A stretch of DNA of 64,000 nucleotides from Paenibacillus odorifer (GCF_000758725.1 NZ_CP009428.1:6076001-6140000), one strand, 5' to 3'; shown: positions 45,319-51,938, counted from the stretch's first letter. The notes: generated by a model from the sequence alone, not told the origin. Numbers and translations: made by a program.

Positions 45319-45920
45319 CTATCTCTTCCTCGCCTTACTCCGTGCCTGATCGCGCTTCTCCTTCTCCACACGAACAGCAATCATCGCATATATTGCGGCG
45401 CGTTCGCGGGAAGACAGCTTCATCAGCTCATGGGGTAAAATGTGCAGCTCATGGAGGGCGTAATAAGCAAAATTGGCTTCACTATCGCCCTCGTTGATTA
45501 GTTTTTTACTTCATCCACCAGCTCGTTCATGTCCGTGCCAAAACCATTTAAGGCCTGCACCCGCTCACCCAACGCCGCGAATTCACCCGGAAGCAGCATT
45601 TTACGCAGCAGTGTTTCAGCGCCAAGTACGCCATAAGAACGCTGCAGTTCAGCATTTTTTAGATCCGGATGCATTACACTTGAGGTCATCAGCTTCGCCA
45701 TATAATCGTTAGGCTCAATTTCAGAGGTATACACTCCGTTTTTCCCTTTGACTTTGCGGGTTGCGGCCTTGCGGCATTCCTGATTCTCATCCTCAGTCAT
45801 ACTGCGCAACTTCCAGGCCACCGCATTTCCTTCCTTATCCTTAAAACGCTGGGATACCACAAACTCCTCGGTCGTGTCACATGCTACATTTTGGGCAAAA
45901 AACAAACTTAATTCGCTCAT
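45319..45920 (-). CDS. Tail assembly chaperone fusion made by -1 frameshift (XkdN-T)
   Basis: The XkdN frame ends at 45498-45500 right after the slippery heptamer A-AAA-AAC (45501-45507). Moving back one base at 45501 joins it to an open frame that runs to a TAG at 45319-45321. This adds 60 residues (LINEGDSEANFAYYALHELH ... ) typical of the T part of gpGT-type tail chaperones. A stem of 7 perfect base pairs (45486-45492 with 45454-45460) begins eight bases after the heptamer. The fusion would be 200 residues long and is expected to coat the tape measure during tail assembly. The second part has no start codon or binding site of its own that would explain it otherwise. Confidence 0.85.
45454..45507 (-). 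promoter_or_regulatory. Programmed -1 ribosomal frameshift signal
   Basis: The signal consists of A-AAA-AAC, an 8-base spacer that contains the zero-frame stop, and a stem GAGGGCG/CGCCCTC with a 25-base loop. These are the parts of a classical bacterial and phage -1 frameshift site. Confidence 0.85.
45498..45920 (-). CDS. xkdN: XkdN-like tail assembly chaperone (short form)
   Basis: The 140-residue zero-frame product matches PBSX XkdN: FRDKEG-like FKDKEGNAVAWKLRSMTEDENQECRKAATRKV, EPNDYMAKLMTSSVMHPDLKNAELQRSYGVLGAETLLRKML and PGEFAALGERVQALNGF. It corresponds to lambda gpG. It is made in excess of the frameshifted long form in known systems. The gene sits between tube and tape measure, as in all long-tailed phages. 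Confidence 0.9.
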   Translation of the reverse strand: MSELSLFFAQNVACDTTEEFVVSQRFKDKEGNAVAWKLRSMTEDENQECRKAATRKVKGKNGVYTSEIEPNDYMAKLMTSSVMHPDLKNAELQRSYGVLGAETLLRKMLLPGEFAALGERVQALNGFGTDMNELVDEVKN

Positions 45921-45983
45921 TGTCTTCCTCCTAGAATTATTTATTTAGATACTTCTCCTGCTACTAGCTGCCAATAGACAGAG

Positions 45984-46017
45984 AAGAGACCCGTCGCTCA
46001 TTCTACGTTCGGGTCTT
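45984..46017 (-). other. Intergenic hairpin between tube and chaperone genes
   Basis: AGACCCG pairs with CGGGTCT in the 126-bp gap. There is no T-tract, so it is more likely an mRNA stability or processing element than a terminator. Confidence 0.4.
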
Positions 46018-46046
46018 GCTTGCTCCAATCTATCTAGTTGTCTTAA

Positions 46047-46517
46047 TTAAAGCCCGGAACCTGCCGGAGCACCAAAAGCTTGCACAATCTGCACATCTTC
46101 AAAGGTAAAGCTAACTTCTTCTTCCAGAGCGTCTGACTCTGTATCGAGTGAGGCCATGATGACACTATCGAGGTTCACCCCTTTTAGAATAATCCGTTGT
46201 GCCCCCACGCTGGACGATGGATCCTCGTTCGTAACCTCAATATCGAAGTACTGATCAACACCCGTATTCATATAATCGAGCATCATCTGGCGGAAACGAC
46301 TAGTCATATAAAAAATCGTCATCGAACCGCTGCCCGACCATCCAGTCGCTTTATGCTGAACACCCCGGCGGCCCAGTGTTTTCACTTCTGCTTTTGTTTT
46401 TTCTACTGTAGCTTCAAGAGTTTTCACATAGAACATCTCTTCAGTTTGCGTACCAATCACAGCATAAGCACGGCCCTCCTGGCCGGAAATCGTATCACTA
46501 GCTTTTAAAAATGCCAT
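46047..46517 (-). CDS. xkdM: Tail tube protein (XkdM, DUF2001)
   Basis: The 156-residue protein has the XkdM signature (SDTISGQEGRAYAVI, EEMFYVKTLEATVEKTKAEVKTLGRRGVQHKATGWSGSGSMTIFYMTSRFRQMM). It polymerises into the inner tube of the contractile tail. It begins two bases after the sheath stop codon. Confidence 0.93.
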   Translation of the reverse strand: MAFLKASDTISGQEGRAYAVIGTQTEEMFYVKTLEATVEKTKAEVKTLGRRGVQHKATGWSGSGSMTIFYMTSRFRQMMLDYMNTGVDQYFDIEVTNEDPSSSVGAQRIILKGVNLDSVIMASLDTESDALEEEVSFTFEDVQIVQAFGAPAGSGL

Positions 46518-46518
46518 C

Positions 46519-47841
46519 TTAAACCACCTTCACTTTCATATATACTTTTTCTACGGAATCTACCGGTTTCACAGCCACATCCAGCACGATACTGTCACTA
46601 TCTGCACCAGCCACAACTACAACATCTGTCTGCGCGTTAAAGCCCTCAATCGCACCCATATCCTGCAAATCATTCATATAAGTCGCACACTGTGACCAGA
46701 AAAGAGCACGGCCATCTTCATTATTCGCGACCTTACCGATATAGTAGTTCTCAAAAATACGCTTCATATCATTTGCAATTCCATCCAGCACGCGAAGTAC
46801 ACGATTTTTGGAGAATGCTTTGCCTTTGTCCGGTGAAAATGCGGTAAATGTATTAATATCCTGTTCCACCACAGCCCGTCCGCCACTGTAAGTAAAGATA
46901 AGCTCTCCTTTTAGCAACGCAGCTGTAGTCTCAGAATGGCTAAGTCTTACATCAGCATCCACCGAATCATCATAACCCTGATAAGTCAGCGATTCATTAA
47001 CAGCTGCTGCTGCTGTAGCACCAGCTACCCAAGCAACGGCATTGACGTTATCAATCGTAGTTCCGTCGCTCAGTACTACCCCATTATTCACGCTAATCAC
47101 ACCTTCATGACCTGCAGCCGCATAATCGGATAGTACAGCCTGTACCTTTTTCCCTTCTGTATCCCGAAGCCGTCTCACAAAAGAACTGTAGAGTGCCTTG
47201 AGAGCACTATCCTGCGATACTAGACCCACTGTTTGGAATTCTTGCACCTCAAGAGCAGACAGGAAGTCACTATGTGCTCCATTCGTCACGGTTCCGTTAG
47301 CCCCCCCTGTAAGCGGCATGCCTGCAATTAGCTTCAAGCCTTCTGCACCATTTTTCTGGAATTGAACATAATCGTTCGCGACCAACTCCTCAGCCGTTCC
47401 AACCGTTTGCTTGTTCAGTTCTGTTCCATTAAGCAAAGTCTTTACATCAAAAAGAGCAACATTCTCTATATTTTTCTCAATCACAATCGAAAGATCATTT
47501 CCGCGTACACCGCCATATTTAGCTGTTACCTGAAGACCGTTATTTGTGACTGCCGCTTTAACGCCTTCATTCAATCGATAGAGCAGCAAGGTTCCCGCCC
47601 GTTTCAGCGCTTCACGCACTGGCAATAGAGTTGGATGTTCCAAATCAACTCCTAGCAGCTTATTCACATCATCCTGCGGGGTAATCTTCATGATTACTCC
47701 CGGTTCTCCCCAAGATAGGGCAAGCGCCAATGCCGTAATCCCGCGTTCTCCCATTTTGCCGATGGCACCTTGATTTGATGCTACATTTACGTATACCCCA
47801 GGGCGCACCTTATTTTGCGTTGTCCATGTTCCGCCTGCCAT
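46519..47841 (-). CDS. xkdK: Contractile tail sheath protein (XkdK)
   Basis: The 440-residue protein has the sheath N-terminus (NKVRPGVYVNVASNQGAIGKMGERGITALALALSWGEPG) and C-terminal sheath domain (VLRVLDGIANDMKRIFENYYIGKVANNEDGRALFWSQCATYMNDL). Contraction of this protein drives the tube into the target. Its presence marks the particle as contractile (R-type). The start overlaps the stop of a 59-residue gene (TAATG). Confidence 0.95.
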   Translation of the reverse strand: MAGGTWTTQNKVRPGVYVNVASNQGAIGKMGERGITALALALSWGEPGVIMKITPQDDVNKLLGVDLEHPTLLPVREALKRAGTLLLYRLNEGVKAAVTNNGLQVTAKYGGVRGNDLSIVIEKNIENVALFDVKTLLNGTELNKQTVGTAEELVANDYVQFQKNGAEGLKLIAGMPLTGGANGTVTNGAHSDFLSALEVQEFQTVGLVSQDSALKALYSSFVRRLRDTEGKKVQAVLSDYAAAGHEGVISVNNGVVLSDGTTIDNVNAVAWVAGATAAAAVNESLTYQGYDDSVDADVRLSHSETTAALLKGELIFTYSGGRAVVEQDINTFTAFSPDKGKAFSKNRVLRVLDGIANDMKRIFENYYIGKVANNEDGRALFWSQCATYMNDLQDMGAIEGFNAQTDVVVVAGADSDSIVLDVAVKPVDSVEKVYMKVKVV

Positions 47842-48020
47842 TAGTTCATTACCTCCTTATTTTTGAACAATCCCATAGATTGCTTTGCTTCTTCGAGCGT
47901 ATAGTTCTTGCCATCCTGCAAAATAACGTTCAATATATCCTTTTCCCTCGGCGTAAAAAGTGAGGAATTCACAATCTGTTCCTTACTGAACCCATTCCCG
48001 TTACTCCCTTTAGTACTCAT
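47841..48020 (-). CDS. 59-residue protein coupled to tail sheath
   Basis: A short frame starts at ATG 48020 (MSTKGSNGNGFSKEQIVNSS, later FTPREKDILNVILQ) and ends at 47841. It overlaps the terminator gene upstream by ATGA and the sheath gene downstream by TAATG. GGAGGAGAAC precedes it, and it carries the AAGGAGG site used by the sheath. Such tight packing supports it being translated. I know no family. Confidence 0.8.
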   Translation of the reverse strand: MSTKGSNGNGFSKEQIVNSSLFTPREKDILNVILQDGKNYTLEEAKQSMGLFKNKEVMN

Positions 48021-48433
48021 TTCAATCGTTCTCCTCCAATCATTTGTCCCATCTTAATGCTGTCAGGCTTGTCGTTTTGCAAATACAACATATAGTCAAC
48101 TGTAAACAGCGGCCCATGCCCCTCAGTTCCAGCTTCCCAAGCTTGCCTAACTACACGAAAAGCTCCACCATCCTGCTCCATCCCTGCCATCGCCTCACTT
48201 AGCTTATCTGCCATTCTTTCAGCTTCCAGCAAATTGCCTTGCTCATAACGGATGCCAAAACGGTAGACCGCTAAATACCTGCCCTCCCGCTGCCGATCCA
48301 GTGTTGCTGAGATCAGTCCGGGATGAAAATAGGCTGTTTGAGGTTTTTCTCCTTCTACATATACAGGCACATCAGGAAAATACCGTTCAAGTGTACTTGT
48401 AATGTGTTCTCGCAATTGTTGTACCGACATCAC
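48017..48433 (-). CDS. Tail terminator-like protein (XkdJ/DUF6838 type)
   Basis: The 138-residue protein (VQQLREHITSTLERYFPDVPVYVEGEKPQTAYFHPGLI, RYLAVYRFGIRYEQGNLLEAERMADKL) has the size, fold pattern and position of PBSX XkdJ-type proteins that cap the tail end. It is the first structural gene of the operon. Start GTG 48433 or ATG 48430, both after AAAGGA. In a headless particle it would close the tube. Confidence 0.8.
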   Translation of the reverse strand: MMSVQQLREHITSTLERYFPDVPVYVEGEKPQTAYFHPGLISATLDRQREGRYLAVYRFGIRYEQGNLLEAERMADKLSEAMAGMEQDGGAFRVVRQAWEAGTEGHGPLFTVDYMLYLQNDKPDSIKMGQMIGGERLK

Positions 48434-48453
48434 TCCATTCCTTTCTGATCTGC

Positions 48454-48468
48454 GATCGTTCGTCGATC
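48454..48468. promoter_or_regulatory. Palindrome upstream of the tail operon
   Basis: GATCG-TTCGT-CGATC is a 5-5-5 inverted repeat 20 bp before the first tail gene. No clear sigma-A promoter is visible nearby, so it may be a site for the ArpU-like activator. This is inference. Confidence 0.4.
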
Positions 48469-48532
48469 TTTGATGGTGTTAACCTTCAACTGCATGAACA
48501 TTAAGCAGACACCCCCTCAACTAGTTTAAGAA

Positions 48533-48572
48533 AAAAGGATACTATCCGAGGTTGGATAATATCCCTTCTTCA
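48533..48572 (-). terminator. Terminator upstream of the tail operon
   Basis: GGATATTATCC pairs with GGATAGTATCC with one mismatch around AACCTC, followed on the minus strand by six T residues. It insulates the tail operon from upstream transcription, or it could be a point of antitermination. Confidence 0.7.
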
Positions 48573-48892
48573 TTAGGCAAATGCGAGAAGAATCTTTCAC
48601 CGCTAGGTTTGTTCTCATCACCCTTAGGGCGGAACTATTAGCAGAGCATTCATGCTCTTGCGGTGTTCTTTTGCTTCATTTGCCATGTTATAATCATACC
48701 CCCATATTTTCCTTGCGGAGAGGGTAAACGGACGAGGTTTTGGCTAGCTTTTGGATGGTATAGAGCGGTTTTTCGGAGGAACATAATTGAAGACAAGCTT
48801 AAGAGCCTTCGTCCCTCCTTTTATGGACGGCAAGTTTTTGTGCGGGATTATAAGGATAAAGTACATCCTGAAACTTATACTTTCTTATAATT
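48573..48892. other. Unexplained stretch with plus-strand promoter-like signal
   Basis: An extended -10 (TGTTATAAT, 48686-48694) on the plus strand and a GGAGGAAC binding site (48774-48781) are followed by short frames only. One, ending at 48890, reads EDKLKSLRPSFYGRQVFVRD and then a stop. I cannot tell whether it is a small gene, a small RNA or a decayed gene. Confidence 0.35.
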
Positions 48893-48937
48893 CAAAAAAA
48901 GACCGCATCATCCGCTCGGACGATACAGTCTTCTTTA
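48893..48937. terminator. Terminator of the ArpU-like gene
   Basis: A 13-bp stem (GACTGTATCGTCC with GGATGATGCGGTC, several G-U pairs) closes on GAGC and is followed on the minus strand by seven T residues. On the plus strand TTCTTT follows, so it may work both ways. Confidence 0.8.
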
Positions 48938-48960
48938 CTAATCACACTATTCTATTTCTA

Positions 48961-49461
48961 TTAAGTAATACTCATTTTCTCTTTCTTTACCCTAGGCGCT
49001 GTTGTTACTAAAGTTTGCAGAGATAGTAAACCGAGATCCGTTAACGCTAATGCCATCTTGTAAAAAGCCTTCGAGCGTATCTTCACGTAAGTGTCCTTAC
49101 TTACCGGTGGATCAAACACATGATTGTAAATCGTATAATCGTACATCTCGTCTCTTCTCATATACCTTTCCCGTACCAGCTGCTGTTCTCTCGTATCGAG
49201 TCTCTCTACCACAGAGTCTATTGCGGAACAGTAAGCCCTCCTTGCGGCGGGGATGTCCACATTATAAGAAGCTATCGCAGCAGTCTGATCAGTTACAGTG
49301 TTAGTAGGACCATGAAATCTTTCTGTGTATGAATAAGTTGTGCTTGCTTCCTTCGCTTCAAATGTAACGGTCTTAAAAATACGGTATTTCTCCAACATGC
49401 TCTCTATAGCGACCTGGGTTCGGCGACGGTCCAACTCTGGTAAAGTTGATATGTTCATCAT
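48961..49461 (-). CDS. ArpU/RinA-like late transcription activator
   Basis: The 166-residue protein resembles the ArpU family of phage late-gene regulators: LPELDRRRTQVAIESMLEKYRIFKTV at the start, then sigma-70 region 4-like LDTREQQLVRERYMRRDEMYDYTIYNHVFDPPVSKDTYVKIRSKAFYKMALAL. It would switch on the tail and lysis operon. It is a monocistronic unit with its own terminator and is divergent from the XRE repressor. Confidence 0.85.
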   Translation of the reverse strand: MMNISTLPELDRRRTQVAIESMLEKYRIFKTVTFEAKEASTTYSYTERFHGPTNTVTDQTAAIASYNVDIPAARRAYCSAIDSVVERLDTREQQLVRERYMRRDEMYDYTIYNHVFDPPVSKDTYVKIRSKAFYKMALALTDLGLLSLQTLVTTAPRVKKEKMSIT

Positions 49462-49538
49462 TTATGCACTCCTTTTGGGTTTAACTGAATGAGATTAAAT
49501 TTGCGGAATTTTCCAGCCCAATGTGATAAAATAAATCT

Positions 49539-49559
49539 TGTTCGTATTCTGTTCGTATT
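49539..49559. promoter_or_regulatory. Tandem 10-bp repeats at the activator gene start
   Basis: TGTTCGTATT occurs twice with an 11-bp period, directly downstream of the -10 box of the ArpU-like gene. Its position suits a repressor operator. Confidence 0.5.
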
Positions 49560-49566
49560 TTTCTAT

Positions 49567-49596
49567 AATATACCACTTCTTTACCAATCTCGTAAA
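49567..49596 (-). promoter_or_regulatory. Sigma-A promoter of the ArpU-like gene
   Basis: TTTACG (49591-49596) and TATATT (49567-49572) are 18 bp apart on the minus strand. Confidence 0.55.
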
Positions 49597-49628
49597 ACCC
49601 CGTTTTAGGCTGTTTTTATCGAAAAAGA

Positions 49629-49672
49629 GCGTATATCCCTCCATTATCTTGCCTTTTGGCAATAATATACGC
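49629..49672. promoter_or_regulatory. Nested inverted repeats, probable repressor operator
   Basis: An outer 8-bp repeat GCGTATAT/ATATACGC encloses an inner repeat TTGCC-TTTT-GGCAA. The half-site TTGGCAA recurs 32 bp away inside the promoter of the XRE gene. Confidence 0.55.
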
Positions 49673-49679
49673 TTTGTTG

Positions 49680-49708
49680 TTTACCTATTGGCAAAAATGG
49701 CTTATATT
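49680..49708 (+). promoter_or_regulatory. Sigma-A promoter of the XRE repressor gene
   Basis: TTTACC (49680-49685) and TATATT (49703-49708) are 17 bp apart. The spacer contains TTGGCAA, a copy of a half-site in the upstream inverted repeat, which suggests autoregulation. Confidence 0.65.
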
Positions 49709-49746
49709 ATTATCATAAGGTTACAGCCAATAAGGAGTGAGTTGAG

Positions 49747-50178
49747 ATGAAACAGGAATTCGGGGATTATATGAAGCATCTTCGGGAAACAAAGGGACTC
49801 ACCATTAATCAATTAGCAGCAGCAGCCGGAATTAGCGGTTCGCAAATTTCCCGGATTGAGAATGGATTAAGAGGGGTTCCTAAACCAACCACGTTACGCA
49901 AAATTGCTGAGGCCACTGGCGTCCCCTACGAGGAGCTAATGGATCAGGCAGGGTATTTGCAGGACCAGACTCTTTCAAGCGATGAGGCTGTCCCAGATTG
50001 GGCTACAAGCAAAGATAAACGAGACTTTCGAAAAATGCTAGAGGATGATGGAGAGCTGATGTTTGATGGGATTCCATTAGACAAAGAAGATAAACAGAGG
50101 ATAAAAGATGTACTAACCGGATTGTTCTGGGAAGCCAAACAGATGAATAAGAGAAAAAAATCCAAAGACACTAAATAA
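49747..50178 (+). CDS. XRE family repressor of the tailocin locus
   Basis: The 143-residue protein has an N-terminal helix-turn-helix (FGDYMKHLRETKGLTINQLAAAAGISGSQISRIENGLRGVPKPTTLRKIAEATGV) and a charged C-terminal part. It resembles the PBSX/ICEBs1-type repressor that keeps the element silent. It lies next to an ImmA-type protease gene, the usual partner that destroys such a repressor when DNA is damaged. It is divergent from the activator gene. Confidence 0.9.
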   Translation: MKQEFGDYMKHLRETKGLTINQLAAAAGISGSQISRIENGLRGVPKPTTLRKIAEATGVPYEELMDQAGYLQDQTLSSDEAVPDWATSKDKRDFRKMLEDDGELMFDGIPLDKEDKQRIKDVLTGLFWEAKQMNKRKKSKDTK

Positions 50179-50206
50179 CTATACTAACATGCTGCAGGTG
50201 AAGAAC

Positions 50207-50620
50207 ATGGATGAACTGATCAATAGTCTGATTAAAAAATATAAAACCAACTGCCCGTTCGAGCTTGCCGCAGCACTAGGCATTCAAATTCGTTTCATGA
50301 ACCTGGGGACTGGCACAAAGGGATTATATTATCGAAAACTAAGAAGAAGGTTTATCGTCATTCATAATGAGTTGCCTGTAGAATGGCAGCGCTTCGTTTG
50401 TGCGCATGAATTAGGGCATGATCGGCTTCACAAGGGGATCAATCGCTTTTTTCTGGAGGAAAGCTCCTATTTCTCTCCTGGGAAGCTTGAACGTCAAGCT
50501 AATGTCTTTGCTGTAAAATTACTTTCTTCGGGCAGAAGCCCCGAACAAGAGGAATCATGGAGAAACTATTATCTACGGATTGGAATTCCACCGGAAGTCC
50601 GATTTTTTTTGGAGGAATAA
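50207..50620 (+). CDS. ImmA/IrrE family metallo-endopeptidase
   Basis: The 137-residue protein has a zincin motif HELGH at residues 67-71 (RFVCAHELGHDRLH) and the ImmA core (LVKKY-like LIKKYKTNCPFELAAALGIQIRF, ERQANVFAVKLL). ImmA proteases cleave the neighbouring XRE repressor and start expression. ATG 50207 was chosen because AGGTG lies six bases before it; ATG 50189 has no site. It follows the repressor gene closely and is probably co-transcribed. Confidence 0.88.
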   Translation: MDELINSLIKKYKTNCPFELAAALGIQIRFMNLGTGTKGLYYRKLRRRFIVIHNELPVEWQRFVCAHELGHDRLHKGINRFFLEESSYFSPGKLERQANVFAVKLLSSGRSPEQEESWRNYYLRIGIPPEVRFFLEE

Positions 50621-50669
50621 TAGAACATACGTTCTTAGGCTGTATTTATATGTTTATTCAATACATAAC

Positions 50670-50700
50670 AAAAAAGCCCTTACCGAAGTAAGAGCTTTTG
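50670..50700 (-). terminator. Terminator of the rRNA-tRNA operon
   Basis: GCTCTTAC-TTCG-GTAAGGGC is followed on the minus strand by six T residues. The UUCG-type tetraloop makes it strong. Confidence 0.9.
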
Positions 50701-50720
50701 AGCAGCGATTAAGCTGAGTA

Positions 50721-50794
50721 TCGGGATGACACGATTTGAACATGCGACCCCCTGGTCCCAAACCAGGTGCTCTACCAAGCTGAGCTACATCCCG
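50721..50794 (-). tRNA. tRNA-Pro (anticodon TGG), copy 1
   Basis: Full cloverleaf on the minus strand; anticodon loop TTTGGGA gives TGG. No encoded CCA. Sequence identical to the copy at 50894-50967. Confidence 0.93.
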
Positions 50795-50808
50795 TTACTA
50801 TAAAATTA

Positions 50809-50882
50809 TGGAGCGGGTGATGGGAATCGAACCCACGCTATCAGCTTGGAAGGCTGAAGTTCTACCATTGAACTACACCCGC
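50809..50882 (-). tRNA. tRNA-Gly (anticodon TCC)
   Basis: Acceptor GCGGGTG/CACCCGC, anticodon loop CTTCCAA, and encoded CCA. Lies between the two proline tRNAs. Confidence 0.93.
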
Positions 50883-50893
50883 AAAGGTGAAAA

Positions 50894-50967
50894 TCGGGAT
50901 GACACGATTTGAACATGCGACCCCCTGGTCCCAAACCAGGTGCTCTACCAAGCTGAGCTACATCCCG
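50894..50967 (-). tRNA. tRNA-Pro (anticodon TGG), copy 2
   Basis: Identical to the copy at 50721-50794, including the lack of an encoded CCA. Confidence 0.93.
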
Positions 50968-50999
50968 TTATAAATACTATAATTGCTTAATAATAAAAA

Positions 51000-51076
51000 T
51001 GGCGCGCCCTGAGAGATTCGAACTCCCGGCCTTTTGATTCGTAGTCAAACGCTCTATCCAGCTGAGCTAAGGGCGC
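51000..51076 (-). tRNA. tRNA-Arg (anticodon ACG)
   Basis: Acceptor GCGCCCT/AGGGCGC, anticodon loop CTACGAA, encoded CCA. Confidence 0.93.
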
Positions 51077-51083
51077 AAAATTA

Positions 51084-51158
51084 TGGAGCGGACGACGGGA
51101 ATCGAACCCGCGACCCTCGCCTTGGCAAGGCGATGCTCTACCGCTGAGCCACGTCCGC
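51084..51158 (-). tRNA. tRNA-Gly (anticodon GCC)
   Basis: Acceptor GCGGACG/CGTCCGC, anticodon loop TTGCCAA, encoded CCA. Confidence 0.93.
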
Positions 51159-51164
51159 AATAAG

Positions 51165-51248
51165 TGGTGCGCGTGAAGGGACTTGAACCCCCACGTCGTG
51201 AAACGCCAGATCCTAAGTCTGGTGCGTCTGCCATTCCGCCACACGCGC
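51165..51248 (-). tRNA. tRNA-Leu (anticodon TAG)
   Basis: Long variable arm as in class II tRNAs, acceptor GCGCGTG/CACGCGC, anticodon loop CTTAGGA, encoded CCA. Confidence 0.93.
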
Positions 51249-51264
51249 ATGATAATAATAAAAG

Positions 51265-51337
51265 TGAGCCATGAAGGACTCGAACCTTCGACACCCTGAT
51301 TAAAAGTCAGGTGCTCTACCAACTGAGCTAATGGCTC
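51265..51337 (-). tRNA. tRNA-Lys (anticodon TTT)
   Basis: Acceptor GAGCCAT/ATGGCTC, anticodon loop CTTTTAA. No encoded CCA. Confidence 0.93.
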
Positions 51338-51342
51338 GCACT

Positions 51343-51417
51343 TGGCTGGGGATATAGGATTCGAACCTATGAGTGACGGAGTCAAAGTCCGTTGCCTTAC
51401 CGCTTGGCTAATCCCCA
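51343..51417 (-). tRNA. tRNA-Gln (anticodon TTG)
   Basis: Acceptor TGGGGAT/ATCCCCA, anticodon loop CTTTGAC, encoded CCA. Confidence 0.92.
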
Positions 51418-51460
51418 TTGATGGTACCTCTATGTTGCCCACAATCTCTTAGGAAGATTA

Positions 51461-51536
51461 TGGTGGAGGCTGAGGGGATCGAACCCCCGACCCTCTGCTT
51501 GTAAGGCAGATGCTCTCCCAGCTGAGCTAAGCCTCC
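51461..51536 (-). tRNA. tRNA-Val (anticodon TAC)
   Basis: Acceptor GGAGGCT/AGCCTCC, anticodon loop CTTACAA, encoded CCA. Confidence 0.92.
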
Positions 51537-51576
51537 ATATCTATGGGACCCTCTAAGGGTAAGTACAAGTAAAAGT

Positions 51577-51651
51577 TGGTGACCCGTATGGGATTCGAAC
51601 CCATGTTACCTCCGTGAAAGGGAGGTGTCTTAACCCCTTGACCAACGGGCC
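51577..51651 (-). tRNA. tRNA-Glu (anticodon TTC)
   Basis: Anticodon loop CTTTCAC on stem CCTCC/GGAGG, T-arm GGGTTCGAATCCC, encoded CCA. Confidence 0.92.
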
Positions 51652-51662
51652 TTGCAAATCTG

Positions 51663-51738
51663 TGGAGCTCTCAACCGGATTCGAACCGGTGACCTCTTCC
51701 TTACCATGGAAGCACTCTACCTGCTGAGCTATGAGAGC
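51663..51738 (-). tRNA. tRNA-Thr (anticodon GGT)
   Basis: Acceptor GCTCTCA/TGAGAGC, anticodon loop ATGGTAA, encoded CCA. Confidence 0.9.
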
Positions 51739-51739
51739 A

Positions 51740-51815
51740 TGGCTCCCCGAACAGGACTCGAACCTGTGACAACTCGATTAACAGTCGAGTGCTCTACCAA
51801 CTGAGCTATCAGGGA
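51740..51815 (-). tRNA. tRNA-Asn (anticodon GTT)
   Basis: Anticodon loop CTGTTAA on stem CTCGA/TCGAG, encoded CCA. It is the first tRNA after the distal 5S gene. Confidence 0.93.
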
Positions 51816-51820
51816 ATATC

Positions 51821-51938
51821 CGCTTGGCAACGTCCTACTCTCCCAGGACCCTTCGGTCCAAGTACCATCGGCGCTGGAGGGCTTAACGGTCGTGTTCGGG
51901 ATGGGTACGCGTGGAACCCCTCCGCTATCGCCACCAAA
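51821..51938 (-). rRNA. rrf: 5S ribosomal RNA (distal copy)
   Basis: 118-nt 5S gene: TTTGGTGGCGATAGCGGAGG at the 5' end, CCCATCCCGAACACG in the middle, GGACGTTGCCAAGCG at the 3' end. It follows the 23S gene as usual. It differs from the copy at 55301-55418 at two positions. Confidence 0.97.

Noticed and set aside
48663..49011. Two overlapping plus-strand frames as real genes
   Set aside because: One lacks a start near the binding site and the other runs through a strong terminator hairpin. I keep the region only as an unexplained stretch.
49539..49559. LexA (SOS) box at the activator promoter
   Set aside because: The repeats contain the GTTCG half-site but in direct orientation, not as the required palindrome CGAAC-N4-GTTCG.
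50620..50800. tRNA-Pro as attachment site of an integrated prophage
   Set aside because: No integrase gene is present, and I found no partial tRNA copy at the other end of the tail locus near 33.1 kb.
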